The position numbers and the translations under genes were made by a program. Positions 9,036 through 17,020 of a stretch of 35,049 nucleotides of DNA are shown here, piece by piece. The notes beneath the pieces are model-generated. The model saw only the letters and a list, made by a program, of their open reading frames with translations, made no database searches and was not told the origin of the DNA. The stretch's first letter is position 1, and every line of letters begins with the position of its first letter. The stretch is from positions 1-35,049 of the forward strand of contig DAIDHE010000270.1 of assembly GCA_027459775.1 (NCBI GenBank). Reading direction: 5' to 3'. Source of the stretch: Planctomycetales bacterium. GTDB taxonomy: Bacteria > Planctomycetota > Planctomycetia > Isosphaerales > Isosphaeraceae.

Positions 9036-10153
9036 GCAAAGCACCCAAGAAGGGCACAAAACAGGGCCTTGCCCGGCAAGACGCCACGAATCCACCGTCA
9101 CCAGCCGACTTCGACGAAGTCCTTCGGCTGATCGACGCCGCACGGACGCGCGCCGTCGCCGCCGTCAACACGACGCTGATCGAGCTTTACTCGAGCATCG
9201 GCGAGTACATCAGCCGCAAGATTGAATCGGCGGCCTGGGGCGAAAGCGTGGTCGAGCAACTGGCCGCCCACATCGCCCGAACGCATCCCGGCCTGCGGGG
9301 ATATACCCGCCCGAATCTGTTTCGGATGCGGCAGTTCTACGAGACCTACCGGGGAGACGAAAAAGTCTCAGCACTGCTGAGACAATTACCTTGGACCCAC
9401 AATCTGCTCATCCTGGGCAAGTCGAAGCGAGCCGAGGAGCGCGAGTTCTACCTCCGCATGGCGACTTCCGAGAAGTGGTCGAGCCGGGAACTGGAACGCC
9501 AGATTAACGGGGCGCTTTTCGAGCGAGTCGTCATGTCCCCGGTGAAAGTCGCAGCACCGCTGCGACAATTGCATCCCGACGCCGCGACCGTCTTCAAGGA
9601 CAGCTACCTCGTCGAGTTCCTCGACCTTCCGCCGGGGCATTCCGAGGCCGACCTGCAACGTGGGCTGGTCGAACAGCTCAAGAAGTTCCTGATCGAACTT
9701 GGCCGCGACTTCTGCTACGTTGGCAGTCATTACCCAGTGCAAGTTGGCGGACGAGACTTTGAACTCGATTTGCTCTTCTTCAATCGCGCACTTAACTGCC
9801 TGGTCGCGTTTGAACTCAAGGTCGTCGAGTTCGAGCCGGAACACATTGGGAAGCTCCAGTTCTATCTGGAGGCCCTCGACCGCGACGTGAAGAAGCCGCA
9901 CGAGCAGCCAACGATTGGCGTACTGCTTTGTGCGACGAAGAATCACGAGGTCGTTGAATATGCTCTGAGCCGGGCGATGTCGCCCGCTCTAGTCGCCGAG
10001 TACCAGACCCGAATGCCCGACAAGAATCTGCTCCAAGCCAAGCTCCACGAGTTCTACGAACTGGCGCAGCAGCAGGCGACACTGCCGAGCATCGAGCCGA
10101 CGAACCCGGCGACTCGCCAACCAAAGAAGCCAGGAAAGGGCCGCAAGAAATGA
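9032..10153 (+). CDS. YhcG/DUF1016 family PD-(D/E)xK nuclease
   Basis: This 373-residue protein has the two-part YhcG layout. The N-terminal helical DUF1016 region is about residues 25-185 (SIGEYISRKIESAAWGESVV, then GLRGYTRPNLFRMRQFYETY). The C-terminal nuclease domain is about 195-345. The putative active site is visible as FELDLLFF (Asp 246) followed by AFELK (Glu 261, Lys 263), the D-x14-E-x-K pattern of PD-(D/E)xK enzymes. The family is common in restriction-type and defence loci and probably cleaves DNA. The start codon overlaps the helicase stop in an ATGA, and the stop overlaps the methylase start in another ATGA, so the three genes form one operon. It appears intact. Confidence 0.9.
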   Translation: MSKAPKKGTKQGLARQDATNPPSPADFDEVLRLIDAARTRAVAAVNTTLIELYSSIGEYISRKIESAAWGESVVEQLAAHIARTHPGLRGYTRPNLFRMRQFYETYRGDEKVSALLRQLPWTHNLLILGKSKRAEEREFYLRMATSEKWSSRELERQINGALFERVVMSPVKVAAPLRQLHPDAATVFKDSYLVEFLDLPPGHSEADLQRGLVEQLKKFLIELGRDFCYVGSHYPVQVGGRDFELDLLFFNRALNCLVAFELKVVEFEPEHIGKLQFYLEALDRDVKKPHEQPTIGVLLCATKNHEVVEYALSRAMSPALVAEYQTRMPDKNLLQAKLHEFYELAQQQATLPSIEPTNPATRQPKKPGKGRKK

Positions 10154-11592
10154 CCTTATCGTACCGCAAGAAGCTGATCGAAGTCGGTCTGCCATTGGTA
10201 GCCATCAATGCCGAGTCGGCTCGTGAAAAGTCGATTCGGCATGGGCATCCCAGCACGCTGCATCTGTGGTGGGCGCGGCGGCCGCTGGCGGCTTGCCGGG
10301 CGGTGTTGTTTTCGTCGTTGGTGGATGATCCCGACAGTGACCCGGCCTATCGCAAGGCCGACGGGACGGTCGATGAAGACCGCGCCGGGGTCAAGCGGGC
10401 CGACCTCTTCAACTTCATCGAAGAACTGGTGATGTGGGACAACTCGAATAATGCGGACATCATTCGGACCGCCCGCGCCGAGATCGCACGCTGCGTGGCC
10501 TCGCGGTTGATCGAAACGGGGGCCATGAAGAAGGACGCGGTCGTTGGGCCGGACACGACGGCCTACGACCTCGTGAAGCGTGGGCATTGCAAGCCGGTTT
10601 CCATGGGCCCCGACAAGAAAGTCGGCCGCGTCCGCTTTTCGTTAGACGTGTCGAACCTGCCGACCGCCGAGGTTGTGGACGCCTTTCTAGCGGCGCATGC
10701 GCCGCCGGTGCTTGATCCGTTCTGCGGGGGCGGGTCGATTCCACTGGAGGCGCAACGGCTAGGCCTGCGAGCCTACGCGAGTGACCTGAACCCGGTGCCC
10801 GTGCTGATCACCAAGGCGCTCATTGAGATACCCCCCAAGTTCGCGGGTCGACCGCCGGTGAATCCGGAGTGGCAAAACAAGAGCGCCCAGGAAAAGGCGA
10901 TCACTCAATGGCAGGGCGCTCAAGGACTCGCCGAGGACGTTCGCTACTATGGAAAATGGATGCGAGACGCGGCCGAGAAACGAATCGGGCACCTGTATCC
11001 CAAGGTGAAGATCACGCAAGAGATGGTTTCTGGGAGCGTGGGCGTCTTTCCTGGGAGCGCGGGCGTCCCGCCCGCTCTTAATTCAAGCGGCCAAGATGGC
11101 CGCGCTCCCAGGGAAGAGAAGAGCGGCAACGAAGAGAAGAGCGGCCAAGATGGCCGCGCTCCCAGGAAGGCACGCAGGGAGGGAGAGAGCGTCGGTATGG
11201 CCCCTGGGAGCGCGGGCGTCTCGCCCGCACGGATGAGGCGCTGTCCTGGGAGCACGGTCGTTGTCGTCGCGCGGGTTTCTCAGCGGCCCGCGCCGGCCGG
11301 CTCATCAATCAGCAACCACGACAGCCGCTTATTGAGGGCGTGGGCCAAGGCACGGAGCGTACCGACCGTGGGATTCGATACCTTGCCTGTCTCGAGTTTC
11401 GAGAGCGTCGCCCGGTCAATGCCGGACCGCTCCGAGACGTCGGAGAGGCTCAACCCCTGGCGCTTGCGTTCGGCGCGCAGCGCGGCCAGCGCCTTGGCCA
11501 ACTCTGGGTCGATCACCAAGGGCGGGACCTCCTCGCGGACCTTGCGGATCACTTCCTGCTGTTCCGCTTGGCCCTCGGGAGTTGCCCGGTAA
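10150..11592 (+). pseudogene. Truncated DUF1156 adenine-specific DNA methylase
   Basis: The first about 292 residues are a typical DUF1156/COG1743 methylase start: KKLIEVGLPLVAINAESARE, then HPSTLHLWWARRPLAACRAV, and the SAM-binding motif I DPFCGGGSIPLEAQRLG at residue 189. After KITQEM (about base 11025) homology stops abruptly. The frame continues only as translated repeat (GSAGVPPA, GQDGRAPR) and then as antisense of the downstream antitoxin gene to 11592. Intact relatives are, from memory, about 900-1000 residues and carry the catalytic NPPY-type motif in the lost part, so this product should not methylate DNA. It is third in the operon after the helicase and nuclease. Read as a gene broken by a repeat-associated deletion. 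Confidence 0.8.
11030..11260. repeat. Cluster of 'GSAGVPPA/GQDGRAPR' palindromic repeats
   Basis: Forward arms TGGGAGCGCGGGCGTC occur at about 11051 and 11205, with degenerate copies at 11031 and 11247. Reverse arms GCGGCCAAGATGGCCGCGCT followed by CCCAG occur at about 11087 and 11140. Forward and reverse arms pair (CTGGGAGCGCG with CGCGCTCCCAG), so the cluster can fold as nested hairpins. When translated they give the PGSAGVPPA and GQDGRAPR strings that recur in many planctomycete and verrucomicrobial proteins. No transposase is present, so these are REP/MITE-like non-autonomous elements. They mark exactly where the methylase homology ends. Confidence 0.85.
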
Positions 11593-11693
11593 GCCATGGA
11601 CCGGTCGATGGCGGCTTCCGCGGCGGCCCGCGCTTCCGGGGACAGAGCTTCCAGTGCACGGCGGGTTCTGGGATGCATGCGTATTTTCCTCAT
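11280..11693 (-). CDS. XRE-family HTH antitoxin-like regulator
   Basis: A 137-residue protein with a charged N-terminal helix region and a C-terminal helix-turn-helix of the Cro/C1 type: GLSLSDVSERSGIDRATLSK is the HTH proper (about residues 80-99), followed by LETGKVSNPTVGTLRALAHAL. It is the second gene of a pair and its ATG (11693) overlaps the stop of the small toxin-like gene by four bases. By analogy with HigBA/BrnTA-like modules it should neutralise the toxin and repress the pair. The C-terminus runs up to the repeat cluster, only about 20 bases away. Confidence 0.82.
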   Translation of the reverse strand: MRKIRMHPRTRRALEALSPEARAAAEAAIDRSMAYRATPEGQAEQQEVIRKVREEVPPLVIDPELAKALAALRAERKRQGLSLSDVSERSGIDRATLSKLETGKVSNPTVGTLRALAHALNKRLSWLLIDEPAGAGR

Positions 11694-11962
11694 TCAGGCA
11701 TGGGCTCATAGGCGGTGACGGGCCGGATGACGATCACCGGTTCGGACACCAAGACCTCGTAGACCACGAAAATGTCCTTGCCCGTGGCCGTCGCTCCGAA
11801 GACGGCCGGTCGGCCAGTTGACCGGCTGAGGATTGGCCGGTTGGCGGGGTCGCGCAGAACCTGCTCGATCTCCTCGATCGTTAAACCGTTCGTCGCGATG
11901 TGTTGGACATTACCCCCTGGTTCATCCTCGTCATCCCAGGCGATCAGGTCGAAGTCGATCAT
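11690..11962 (-). CDS. Small BrnT-like putative toxin
   Basis: The ATG at 11962 is the natural start, giving 90 residues; the longer open frame upstream to 12067 has no family-like sequence. The protein reads FDLIAWDDEDEPGGN, then HIATNGLTIEEIEQVLRDPA, then STGRPAVFGATATGKDIFVV and a final IRPVTAYEP. The order of strand, helix carrying the 'GLT-EE' turn, 'DP' and a final strand resembles BrnT-type RNase toxins and related small proteins paired with HTH antitoxins. Toxin precedes antitoxin and the two overlap by four bases. Catalytic residues are not certain, so toxicity is an inference from context. Confidence 0.6.
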   Translation of the reverse strand: MIDFDLIAWDDEDEPGGNVQHIATNGLTIEEIEQVLRDPANRPILSRSTGRPAVFGATATGKDIFVVYEVLVSEPVIVIRPVTAYEPMPE

Positions 11963-12124
11963 CGCCGGCCCCTGGCCACCGCGCCACTGTTGAATTCTAG
12001 GCAAACGCGGCCAGGCCGGACAAGACGCCTCCAGGGATGTGGCCGGATGTTCTGACAGGGTTGACAAGGGATAAAGAACAACGGCTTACGCCGCCAGGAC
12101 GTGAGCCAACACCAAGGCGGGCCG

Positions 12125-13564
12125 TCAGATCTCGCCCTCCGCGGGCACCACGAATGGCCGGCGGTATTCGCGGGTCAGCAGGGCATTGGCCTGCTCGTTG
12201 TCCAGGAACGCCTCGCGCTCGGGGTCGAGCCGCAACAGCGAGCCGAGCCTCAGCGGAGACTTCACCAGGTCGACGTCGTTTTCAGCGAGGTGTTCGCGGG
12301 TGCGATCAAAGGTCTCCCGGACCTGGTCATGCACCTTGAGCTGGTCCAACTGTCGTTCGATCGCCTCGGGAGCGGCCGGGGCGCCCAGGCGATACGAGAT
12401 GTTGCCGAGGTGGCACAACGCGGTCGATTGGTGGCCCTCGAGAATGTCGGCGCTCAGGTCCGTCACCTTGCGACTACGCACGGCCTTCAGGAAGTTGGCG
12501 AAATGATTTTCGCCCCGGCCCTCGAAAGTGCGGACCAGGTTGCCCTTCAGGTCAAAAAGCGAGACGCCCGCGATGATGCCCTCGGTCCCGACGAAAACCC
12601 AGCCTTCCTTGGAGTTCGGATGGAACGGCTTGGTCTTCAGCCCGCGCGTCTCGGAGACGATGGTCTTGTCGCCAAAGTCAAACACAACCACCTGGGTGTT
12701 GGGCGTCTGGCCGGCGTCTTGGTAACCGAGCCGCCCGCCGTAGCTGAGAACCGCGCGGCCAGGCCCGGTGACGGCCAGTCCCCAGCGGCAGACGTCCAGC
12801 GAATGGATGTTGTTGTTGCCTAGCTCGCCATTGCCCGTGTCCCAGAACCAGTGCCAATCGTAGTGGAATCTCGGTCGCGACGGCGGAACCATCGGCGCGG
12901 GTCCGGACCAGAGATTGAAATCCACACTTGCGGGGATCATACATTTGCCAGGTCCGCCGATGGAATCCCGCCGGCCGTAAACGATGCTGCGCGCCAGGTT
13001 CACGGCGCCGAGCTTGCCATCGCGCATGTAGCCGATTGCACTTGCCAGTGCGCCGTTGGATCGGTTTTGCGTTCCGCCCTGGCAGATCCGCCCGGTCTTG
13101 CGCGCTGTCTGCACGATCCGCCGGCCCTCGCTGATATTGTGGCTGACTGGTTTTTCGACATAGACGTCCTTGCCCGCCCGCATGGCCCAGATCGCGGCCA
13201 GCGCATGCCAGTGATTGGGCGCTGCGATGAAGACGACGTCCACGGCCTTGTCGTCGAGCACTGTCCTCGGATCCTGGACCGCCTTCGGGGCCGGACGACC
13301 CCGGGAGACGAGCAAGGCGGCGACCTCGGCGGCACGGTCGCGGTCGGGATCGCAGACGTAGGCGATCTCGCAGTCCGTGAGCCGGGCCAGCTCGTGAGCG
13401 TGCTGTTTGCCGCGGATGCCGCAGCCGATGATCGCGCCGGTGATCTTGTCGTTGGCGCTGACGGGTCGGGTCTGGTCGTCCGCGAAGAGCGCGGTCGGGG
13501 TGGCGGCGACGGCCGCGGCAACCACGGAGTCTTCCAGAAACCGGCGTCGGGTCGTTCGTGACAT
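12125..13564 (-). CDS. Tat-exported Gfo/Idh/MocA family oxidoreductase
   Basis: An NAD(P)-dependent sugar or inositol-type dehydrogenase expected to act outside the cytoplasmic membrane. The ATG at 13564 is preceded by TTGGAG and starts with a Tat signal (residues 4-30, TTRRRFLEDSVVAAAVA). The Rossmann motif is IIGCGIRG (about 45-52) and the cofactor/substrate signature is VYVEKPVSHN with the EKP at 137-139. NHWHA and the downstream WFWDTGNGELGNNNIHSLDV are typical of the planctomycete paralogues. Length is 479 residues. The specific substrate is unknown. Upstream ATGs at 13582 and 13627 would only lengthen the signal region. Confidence 0.9.
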   Translation of the reverse strand: MSRTTRRRFLEDSVVAAAVAATPTALFADDQTRPVSANDKITGAIIGCGIRGKQHAHELARLTDCEIAYVCDPDRDRAAEVAALLVSRGRPAPKAVQDPRTVLDDKAVDVVFIAAPNHWHALAAIWAMRAGKDVYVEKPVSHNISEGRRIVQTARKTGRICQGGTQNRSNGALASAIGYMRDGKLGAVNLARSIVYGRRDSIGGPGKCMIPASVDFNLWSGPAPMVPPSRPRFHYDWHWFWDTGNGELGNNNIHSLDVCRWGLAVTGPGRAVLSYGGRLGYQDAGQTPNTQVVVFDFGDKTIVSETRGLKTKPFHPNSKEGWVFVGTEGIIAGVSLFDLKGNLVRTFEGRGENHFANFLKAVRSRKVTDLSADILEGHQSTALCHLGNISYRLGAPAAPEAIERQLDQLKVHDQVRETFDRTREHLAENDVDLVKSPLRLGSLLRLDPEREAFLDNEQANALLTREYRRPFVVPAEGEI

Positions 13565-13846
13565 CGTGGGCTCCAAGGGCATGGCGATCCGTGCGGGTGA
13601 TCGATCGTTCCAACCGGCCGCGGTCATGCGAGCGCGCTGGGCTCTGGTGCGTTACCAACGTTTTTACCGTATTGGCCTGGCCGGCGGCAGGTCATCCGCG
13701 AATTCGGCTTTCATCGGGCGCGATTCGGCGAGGGTGCGCCGCCGCCGCGGTCCGCGTGGCACGATGCGCCGAACGGTCCGCGAGTCGCAGCCTTACAGGC
13801 TGCAATACCAAGATAAAAGGTGTTCAAGGGGCGTCGCGGGTCGCCG
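13565..13846. other. Upstream region of the oxidoreductase gene
   Basis: About 280 bases of GC-rich sequence between the Tat oxidoreductase start and the inverted-repeat element. No convincing gene or promoter hexamers were seen, although the oxidoreductase promoter must lie here or nearby. Confidence 0.5.
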
Positions 13847-13982
13847 ACCCAGGGCTGCGCCCTGGGCTATTCTCTCACAGTCCTTCGGACTGAAGACGAT
13901 TTGATCGCGTGGGTCGAGGAACGCCGGATTGGTCCGCACCCCAAGGGGGTGAGAGGTTATAGCCCAGGGCGCAGCCCTGGGT
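13847..13982. repeat. Inverted-repeat element ('NPGLRPGL' type)
   Basis: Left arm at 13847-13876 (starts ACCCAGGGCTGCGCCCTGGG) and right arm at 13951-13982 (ends AGCCCAGGGCGCAGCCCTGG, then GTT) are about 30-base inverted copies. Each arm contains its own small palindrome. The interior carries two further hairpins, CAGTCC-TTC-GGACTG near 13880 and CACCCC-AA-GGGGGTG near 13937. This nested structure fits a non-autonomous palindromic element. The right arm overlaps the 3' end of the deacetylase gene and contains its stop codon. Confidence 0.8.
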
Positions 13983-15063
13983 TTTTGCACGGCGCCGAGG
14001 GACCCAACGATTCCAGGACCGCTCGCAAGGCGACCCTCGTACGCAACAGCGTCACGGAATCGCTCTGGCCGCAATTGAACCGCTTGACGGCGAACCGATC
14101 GATCGCGGCGGGATCATTGATTCCCTCGGTCGTACAGAACGCCACGCGGTATCCGACCTCGGCGGCGATCGTCTTGGTTTCCTCGGTGTAATCGCTGGGT
14201 TTTCCATAGGGATAGGCCAGCGCGATCACCTTTCGGCTCAGCCGTTTCTCCAGGATTCGCCGGGATTCGCCAAGCTCTTCCCGCTGAGCCAAGGCGCTCA
14301 AATCGGCGAGCCGGTCGTGCCCATGACCGTGCGAGCCGATGGCGAATCGAGACGATCCCGCGACCAACTCCCGGGCCTGGTCCCAGTTCATGAACAACTC
14401 TCGCCCCAGGAATGCTTCATCGACGGGAACCTGGGTCTGCCGCCTGAGCTCGACGAGGATCCTTTCGATCTCCTCGATCGGTTCCTGGACGAACGGGGCA
14501 ATGACCGCCTGAACCGCTTGATCTCGCGGCATGTCTTCGAGGTTGACGACGACCGGCGCTTGACCAGGGCGCGGGATCGTCAGTCGACTCGCCCGCGATT
14601 GTTTGATCAGATAAGCGGCCATGTCCCACCAAGGGAGTCGTGGCGATTCGAGATACATGGTGGGAATGAAGAACAGGGCCGGGATCCCACGCTCCGCCAG
14701 AATCGGCGCAGCGGTCGTGAAATTGTCACGAGTTCCGTCGTCCAGAGTCACAAGCGCGGCGGGCTTGGGCCAGGGACGACCGGTCTCGAGATGGTCGAGA
14801 ACCTCGTCGAGGATGGGCAAATCAAATCGCGTCTTGATCCAATCCATGCGGGTGCGAAACGACGCGGGCGTGGCCGAGACGACCCGGTCGTAAAAGGGAT
14901 TGTCGGCGGCCTCCATGACGCGATGATAGGTGAAGACCACCAGGCCGGGCTTGCGTTCAAGCGAGCGCTCGAGCGCGGCCAGCGTGCCCGTATATTTGAG
15001 CCCTCGGGCCAGTAACTCGCGCTTGCCCGGGATCGCGGCCAGAAGAGATCGCGGAGTGATCAA
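13957..15063 (-). CDS. Polysaccharide deacetylase (NodB-like)
   Basis: A carbohydrate esterase family 4-type deacetylase that removes N- or O-acetyl groups from a polysaccharide. The NodB core is visible: FTYHRV near residue 44, the metal-binding Asp-Asp in VTLDDGTRDN (108-109) and the two His ligands in SHGHGHDRL (245 and 249), followed by ALAYPYG. Length is 368 residues. No signal peptide is obvious, so a cytoplasmic or membrane-associated role in exopolysaccharide synthesis is likely. The last about ten residues (CKNPGLRPGL) and the TAA are encoded by the inverted-repeat element, so the original C-terminus has been replaced. It lies 37 bases after the GNAT gene on the same strand, likely one operon. 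Confidence 0.9.
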   Translation of the reverse strand: MITPRSLLAAIPGKRELLARGLKYTGTLAALERSLERKPGLVVFTYHRVMEAADNPFYDRVVSATPASFRTRMDWIKTRFDLPILDEVLDHLETGRPWPKPAALVTLDDGTRDNFTTAAPILAERGIPALFFIPTMYLESPRLPWWDMAAYLIKQSRASRLTIPRPGQAPVVVNLEDMPRDQAVQAVIAPFVQEPIEEIERILVELRRQTQVPVDEAFLGRELFMNWDQARELVAGSSRFAIGSHGHGHDRLADLSALAQREELGESRRILEKRLSRKVIALAYPYGKPSDYTEETKTIAAEVGYRVAFCTTEGINDPAAIDRFAVKRFNCGQSDSVTLLRTRVALRAVLESLGPSAPCKNPGLRPGL

Positions 15064-15100
15064 GGTGTTGCTCGCCAGGGGAAAACCGTTTCCACAAAGG

Positions 15101-16165
15101 TCAAGTGTATGCGTAATCGGCCTCGAGCGGCGTCAGATGAAACGGGACGTCGCGGGGGATCAGGCCCGAGCGGTCGCGAATGTGGAACTTGACCGTGTAT
15201 CGACTGGCGAATCCGCACTGATCGAGAGCCTTGGCCGTCCAGGGGGTGCTGGCGTAGGCGAGAGCCACGTCCGCTCCCTGGCGCTTGAGCGCCTGGGCGA
15301 GCAGGATGAAGGCCGTCCGCCAACGATTCTCGTCGCGGTCGTCGAGCAAGAGATCGACAATCTTGCCAGTTCGCGTTCGCCCGGCATCGGTGGGCACGAC
15401 ATTGGTGACGGCCCAACCACGCAGACGGCCCGCGGGGTCGACCAATCGCCAGCCGGTCATGGCCTGACGCGGCAGGCGCAGCATGGCGCACAGCCGCTCT
15501 GGCGATCGCGAGGTCATGATCACATAGTGCTTCGCAGCATCCGTGATGGGCTCGATCTCGGCTCCGAACGCATGGGCTTGCTCGAGTCTCAGGATGCCTG
15601 GAGCGGCTGGAATCGGGTGGCTTGCACGCCAGGCGAGGTCGCGGCCGAGCCGGGCGAGCCGCCGTGCCATGGTCATCCCGCCCGCCCTGCGCCAGTAATC
15701 CGTGCGCAAGACGCGCGCGTAAACGGGGACCAGGCTTCTGAGTTCATAGCCGATGCGTTCTCCGACGACGAGGGCGCTCGGGCTCACTCCCAGGCCAAAT
15801 TGGGTTGGCACGCCCTGGTGCGCCCGACGCATGAGTGCGGTCCCGACGCCTGGATGCTCGGTCGAGCCCAGCCAATCAATGATGTGGATCGTTTCGATGC
15901 GCGTGGCCGGGCCCAGGACATCTCCCTCGAAGGCCGTCCGGCAGATGCCGATATGACCGACCACGCAACCGGTTGGATCGCGGGCGAGGAAGCTGTGAGG
16001 ACGGGAACCGCCCTGGGAACCGGCTCGAGTTGGTTCCAGATACTTCCAGCGCAGGACGTCAACCGCCGCGAAAGAGGCATCCGCGGGCGCCTGGAAACCG
16101 GCGGTCAGGAAGCGGCTCAGGTCGGCCAGGTCTGACTCGCTCAGCGGGCGGATTTCGGGGTTCAC
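15101..16165 (-). CDS. GNAT-like acetyltransferase, polysaccharide context
   Basis: A 354-residue protein starting at GTG 16165. The N-terminus IRPLSESDLADLSRFLTAGF, then ALRWKY-like sequence VLRWKYLEP, then VVGHIGICRTAF and GVGTALMRRAH follow the layout of large GNAT-fold proteins that accompany exopolysaccharide and exosortase loci. GTALMRRA resembles the acetyl-CoA pyrophosphate loop but lacks the full R-x-x-G-x-G/A pattern. A second, weaker acyltransferase-like half follows residue 200. It immediately precedes the deacetylase in the same direction, suggesting acetyl addition and removal on one glycan. Substrate unknown. No strong ribosome binding site was seen, so the start is tentative. 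Confidence 0.7.
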   Translation of the reverse strand: MNPEIRPLSESDLADLSRFLTAGFQAPADASFAAVDVLRWKYLEPTRAGSQGGSRPHSFLARDPTGCVVGHIGICRTAFEGDVLGPATRIETIHIIDWLGSTEHPGVGTALMRRAHQGVPTQFGLGVSPSALVVGERIGYELRSLVPVYARVLRTDYWRRAGGMTMARRLARLGRDLAWRASHPIPAAPGILRLEQAHAFGAEIEPITDAAKHYVIMTSRSPERLCAMLRLPRQAMTGWRLVDPAGRLRGWAVTNVVPTDAGRTRTGKIVDLLLDDRDENRWRTAFILLAQALKRQGADVALAYASTPWTAKALDQCGFASRYTVKFHIRDRSGLIPRDVPFHLTPLEADYAYT

Positions 16166-16332
16166 GGCCTGCCGGGGGCGGTTGACCGACCCGCTCCGCG
16201 ATGGGTCGGATCAAGCACATGCGCTGGTCGCCATTCCACCCAAGACCATGCTCGATTCGCTGGATACCCCCGCCAGTTCATCCCGCGCAACCCTCAAAGT
16301 CCCCAAATTGTCTCCACAAGACGACCGCACTG

Positions 16333-16341
16333 TGCTATACA
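16333..16341 (+). promoter_or_regulatory. Extended -10 promoter candidate
   Basis: TGCTATACA is an extended -10 element (TG-n-TATACA) located about 68 bases before the ATG at 16409. TTGTCT at 16308-16313 is too far upstream (22-base spacer) to act as a normal -35, but extended -10 promoters depend less on it. Confidence 0.4.
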
Positions 16342-16408
16342 ACAACCGCGGCCCGATCACCAGGGAGTGCCCGTCGCCGCGGCCCGATCATCAGCAAGGA
16401 GGTTTCTC

Positions 16409-16891
16409 ATGACCAGGTCGAAGCGCGTGGTTCCGCGGATGGAATGCATGGAATCGAAGGTCTTGCTCTCGACGGGGCTGGCCGATCCGGCCCGGGCGGT
16501 CCACATGAGCGTGGTCCACCGGTTTGACTCGGGGGGCCGGCTGGAAGGCGCGCCCAGCGTTATCTCGAGCCCCGGCGGCTACACGATCGAGACCTTCAAC
16601 GTCTATGGCCGCGTCAAGTCGATGGGATCGGTGAGCGGTGGATTCTTGCTGGCTGATGCGTTTGTGCCCACGCGCAAGCTGCCCAATCTGAGCAACGCCA
16701 AGCTGATCCTGATTGGGCACAAAAACGTGGTCGAGCTCCAGCTTGCCGCTTCTCCCTCGCATACCAACGTCTACCACTACAAGATGGTGGCGGGCACGGG
16801 CGACTTCAAGACCGCGTTTGGCACGGGCGTGCTGACGATCCGGGCGACCCCCGCGTCGCTGGGGGTCACCATCAGGATGCGCGCGACCTGA
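16409..16891 (+). CDS. Small exported protein with planctomycete LExLExR-type N-terminus
   Basis: The ATG at 16409 has an excellent ribosome binding site (AAGGAGG, six bases upstream), giving 160 residues. The N-terminus SKRVVPRMECMESKVLLSTG matches the pattern R-x-x-LE-x-LE-x-R-xLLS that opens many large planctomycete surface proteins; here Met replaces Leu and Lys replaces Arg. The rest is beta-rich (GYTIETFNVYGRV, LSNAKLILIGHKNVVELQL, GTGVLTIRATPASLGVTI) without Cys pairs or a known domain. It is probably extracellular and of unknown function. The same motif opens the giant protein elsewhere in this window. Confidence 0.75.
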   Translation: MTRSKRVVPRMECMESKVLLSTGLADPARAVHMSVVHRFDSGGRLEGAPSVISSPGGYTIETFNVYGRVKSMGSVSGGFLLADAFVPTRKLPNLSNAKLILIGHKNVVELQLAASPSHTNVYHYKMVAGTGDFKTAFGTGVLTIRATPASLGVTIRMRAT

Positions 16892-16934
16892 AGCCGACGT
16901 TCGCTCGCGAGCAGCCGCCTTGCCCGGCCATGCG

Positions 16935-16998
16935 CTTGATCGGTGGTTCGGGATCGGGTCCAATCGGGGTTCGAATGTTCCCGATCACCCCGATCAAG
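16935..16998. repeat. Nested inverted repeat before the sulfatase
   Basis: CTTGATCGG (16935-16943) pairs with CCGATCAAG (16990-16998). Inside, GATCGGG (16952-16958) pairs with CCCGATC (16980-16986). The hairpin ends about 15 bases before the sulfatase ribosome binding site. It could be a weak terminator for the preceding gene, though it has no T-run, or a leader structure affecting sulfatase translation. Confidence 0.45.
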
Positions 16999-17020
16999 GT
17001 CTGGCCACAAGGAGCGAGGC

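Noticed and set aside
5526-11592. Complete DISARM system
   Set aside because: The helicase resembles DrmD and the methylase DrmMI, but no drmA, drmB or drmC gene is present and the methylase is truncated, so only a related remnant can be claimed.
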